Shown: piece by piece, positions 61,917 through 64,000 of the stretch
Layout of the letters: each line of letters starts with the position of its first letter
Position numbering within the stretch: position 1 is the first letter of the stretch
From: Schaedlerella arabinosiphila
Lineage (GTDB): Bacteria; Bacillota; Clostridia; Lachnospirales; Lachnospiraceae
Length of the DNA stretch: 64,000 bases
Direction of reading: 5' to 3'
Assembly (NCBI RefSeq): GCF_003885045.1
Contig: NZ_RHJS01000002.1
Location: 1,488,001-1,552,000 of the forward strand
Program-made: the position numbers and the translations under genes
The notes under the pieces: generated by a model
Database searches by the model: none
The model's input: only the letters and a program-made list of their open reading frames with translations
Told to the model about the DNA's origin: nothing

Positions 61917-64000
61917 CTAACTTTCAAGGTTCTCAAGCGCATTCACTGTCATAAGGCTTGTTTCCATATTCAGCTTCCGCAGCTTATGCACCATTTCTTT
62001 GGACTCATCCGACCTATTGCGAACCTGTTCAGCCACCTTGGACGTATGTGATGCCGTTTCTGCAAAGAAATGGCTGGTCGTCCGGATTTGTTCATTGATT
62101 TGTTGTAATTTGCCGATCACCTCGCCGCTGTGCTTAAGAACCGCATGACACTGTACTTGAATATTGTGAATATTCTGTACAATTTCATCAAACAGCTGGT
62201 TGGCGCCAATCACCTTCTGTAGTCCGGTTTCTACCTGCCTCAAACTGACTTCAGATCGCTCAATCATATCAGATGTATCCGCCTTCATCCCCTGTAACAA
62301 ACCCTCAATATCGGAAACGACCTTCGCTGTTGCTTCCGACAAATCTTTTATATTGGCGGCCACCACGGAAAACTCTTTGCCATGAACACCGGCGTGCGTC
62401 ACCTCAATGGAGGCATTGTGTGAAAGAGTAGCCGTTTGCAAGAACATATCCTCAATACTTTTTAACATTCCCTCAATCTGCTCACAGCGCAGATTAAGCT
62501 GGCTGGCCAGTTCATTGTTTTTTTGTGTGGAGAGGAAAGTTTCCTCCATCTTTTGCATCATTTGATGCATGCTCTGTGCGCCTTCCATGGACAGACCGTT
62601 TGTTTTTTCCATATTCTGCAAGACAATTTTTATACTGTTATCTGTGTTGCCCACCGAGGTATCAATGATCCGCGTATATTCATCACAGGTATGCATCAAT
62701 TGCATCTGTTGTTGCATCTGAGCAGAGAGCATATTCAAATCTCTGACGACGCTTTCCAGGACGATTGAAAAATCCGTAATCTCCCCATTGACCTCACCCG
62801 TGGAGTTATTGATTTTCTCAATCACTGTATTCAGTGTATTTTTTAGCAGAGCGGTATTGTCGTCCTTTTGGGCTTCTTTTTGCACCGCCCGCCTGTCCAT
62901 TAAGCGAATAAATGGCAGATAAATCAGAATGCCTGCAGCAATATTGATGACCTGGAGGACGCTGCCAGACAGGTGCCCGCCAGTTGCCAGATAACCGCTG
63001 ATCAAAGGCGGCATCGCCCAATGCACTTCGGTTACAACCCGGGCAACCAAACCGAGAGACATCGCACTCCATGAAACCAGCGTTATCGTGAGCGGCGTGA
63101 GCAAAAAAGGGATCAGCAAAATGGGGTTCAGGATTATAGGAAAGCCGAACAACACAATTTCATTCATGTTGAAGAGTGCGAATACACCGCCCATTTTGGC
63201 GATGCTGCGCATATACCGACTCCTGGCAATAATCAACACCGCGATGATGATGCACAGCGATGTGCCCGCTCCCCCCATAAATACAAAAGTATCCAGAAAG
63301 CCCTTACTGATAATGTCAAGCTGCTTGTCAAAAGCATCGTGATTCAAAGCATATTGGCTGGTATTATGGATGAGATTCTCGCCGAAGACACTAACCATGA
63401 TGCTGTCCATCACATTTCCGCCATGAATACCGAAGAACCAGAAAATATGAATGCCGAATACCAGTAACAAGGTACCGGAAAGTCCGCCACCATCGGCCGC
63501 TGAAAAAAGAAGCGACAGGGCAGTATAAATCCACTCGTCAATCCCTTTGCCGGAGGTCGTCAATATGATGCCGTTTGTGAAGGCAATGCAGAAAACGGAC
63601 AGCATGACGGGGAAAAGAGCCGCAAACATTTGCCGCACCTCCTCCGCCGTATCCTCCGAAATATTGATTTTAAGATTGGAAAATGCATGGTACAGCTCGG
63701 TGGCCATAATCGCGATTAAAATAGCCCCGAAAAGCCCACTGGAACCCAATTGGCTTAGCGAGATGCCGCCATCCGAAGTTCTGACGCAAATGGTCAGATA
63801 GGCAGATACGCTTGTGAGGGCCGAGAGCGTACCGTTAAGTTTATAGGTATTACCGAGATAATAGCCCAAAGTCCATGCAATCAAAATCGCCATGATAGCT
63901 GTGCTGCCCAGCCAGATCGCGCCATTTACCACCCGGATCACCTGTCCAGCCGGGGTAGACAGACCTGTCTGCACTATGTCAATGGGCATATTATTGATCA
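61917..64000 (-). CDS. PTS EIIC permease (cellobiose/lactose type) fused to a chemoreceptor-like signalling domain; 5' end outside window
   Basis: At least 693 codons; the frame is open to the window edge, and the first Met seen (63989) may not be the start. About 1-365 is a membrane EIIC with FGIHGGNVMDSIM, NEIVLFGFPIILNP and EVHWAMPPLISGYL. After RLMDRRAVQKEAQ come about 310 coiled-coil residues with the chemoreceptor-type segment NASIEVTHAGVHGKEFSVVA (about 525-544), then NIKDLSEATAKVV. The canonical receptor tip (QTNLLALNAAIEAARAGE) is altered to TLSHNASIEVTHAGVHGKE. It suggests a transporter that also signals. No EIIA or EIIB domain is visible in this part. Confidence 0.88.
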   Translation of the reverse strand, partial: INNMPIDIVQTGLSTPAGQVIRVVNGAIWLGSTAIMAILIAWTLGYYLGNTYKLNGTLSALTSVSAYLTICVRTSDGGISLSQLGSSGLFGAILIAIMATELYHAFSNLKINISEDTAEEVRQMFAALFPVMLSVFCIAFTNGIILTTSGKGIDEWIYTALSLLFSAADGGGLSGTLLLVFGIHIFWFFGIHGGNVMDSIMVSVFGENLIHNTSQYALNHDAFDKQLDIISKGFLDTFVFMGGAGTSLCIIIAVLIIARSRYMRSIAKMGGVFALFNMNEIVLFGFPIILNPILLIPFLLTPLTITLVSWSAMSLGLVARVVTEVHWAMPPLISGYLATGGHLSGSVLQVINIAAGILIYLPFIRLMDRRAVQKEAQKDDNTALLKNTLNTVIEKINNSTGEVNGEITDFSIVLESVVRDLNMLSAQMQQQMQLMHTCDEYTRIIDTSVGNTDNSIKIVLQNMEKTNGLSMEGAQSMHQMMQKMEETFLSTQKNNELASQLNLRCEQIEGMLKSIEDMFLQTATLSHNASIEVTHAGVHGKEFSVVAANIKDLSEATAKVVSDIEGLLQGMKADTSDMIERSEVSLRQVETGLQKVIGANQLFDEIVQNIHNIQVQCHAVLKHSGEVIGKLQQINEQIRTTSHFFAETASHTSKVAEQVRNRSDESKEMVHKLRKLNMETSLMTVNALENLES

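Noticed and set aside
1..64000. tRNA or rRNA genes
   Set aside because: The gaps were read for rRNA-like blocks and tRNA-like cloverleaf ends with TTCRA loops; none was found. A tRNA scan was not run.

Overview
The window looks like chromosomal DNA of an anaerobic, endospore-forming Firmicute, most likely a gut Lachnospiraceae (Clostridium scindens / Dorea / Mediterraneibacter-like). The evidence is the order mraZ-rsmH-ftsL-PBP-PBP-mraY-murD-ftsW-ftsQ-ftsZ followed by spoIIGA-sigE-(beta-CASP hydrolase)-sigG, the Spo0A and sigma-F-type promoters, strong AGGAGG ribosome sites and the carbohydrate-foraging gene content. The genus is an inference from gene order and protein resemblance, not from a search.

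Layout. (1) 1-9.5 kb, AT-richer than what follows: a glycan-use locus with the end of an AraC-type regulator, a large glycosidase, a sugar ABC transporter (binding protein plus two permeases, no ATPase) and a YesM/YesN-type two-component pair. (2) 9.55-26.4 kb: the division and cell-wall (dcw) cluster opened by a MraZ-box promoter, running into the sporulation sigma-factor block. murG, murB, murC and ftsA are absent from the usual slots. (3) 26.4-34 kb: housekeeping genes (HAD phosphatase, pth, mfd, a SurA/PrsA-like lipoprotein, a cytidylate-kinase-like protein), with a 47-bp tandem repeat upstream of pth. (4) 34.2-43.3 kb: an unsaturated-uronate locus with KduI, a TIM-barrel isomerase, TRAP transporter DctPQM, a GH105 hydrolase, a DhuD/KduD-type dehydrogenase and two AraC regulators. 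(5) 43.7-48.5 kb: a DUF975 membrane protein, a PHP phosphoesterase, small unknown proteins, a zinc-ribbon/low-complexity/membrane protein and a candidate independent small RNA. (6) 49.16-55.29 kb: a 6,124-bp serine-recombinase element inserted in an orphan ABC substrate-binding lipoprotein gene. It carries decayed TPR and Rpn-type genes and an intact three-gene module containing a DUF3990 (ADP-ribosyltransferase-like) protein. (7) 56-64 kb: a TrpR-like (YerC) regulator, a DUF1836 protein, an SDR with an adjacent AraC regulator, the PcrA helicase and, cut by the window end, a PTS EIIC permease fused to a chemoreceptor-like signalling domain.

The points most worth following are the EIIC-chemoreceptor fusion (61917-64000), the recombinase whose C-terminus is encoded across its own attachment site (49074-51032 with 55180-55287), the DUF3791/DUF3990/small-protein module with its operator-like repeats (54062-55163), and the candidate ncRNA (about 48418-48529). 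All coordinates, motifs and spacings were read by eye; no similarity search, structure prediction or folding program was run.
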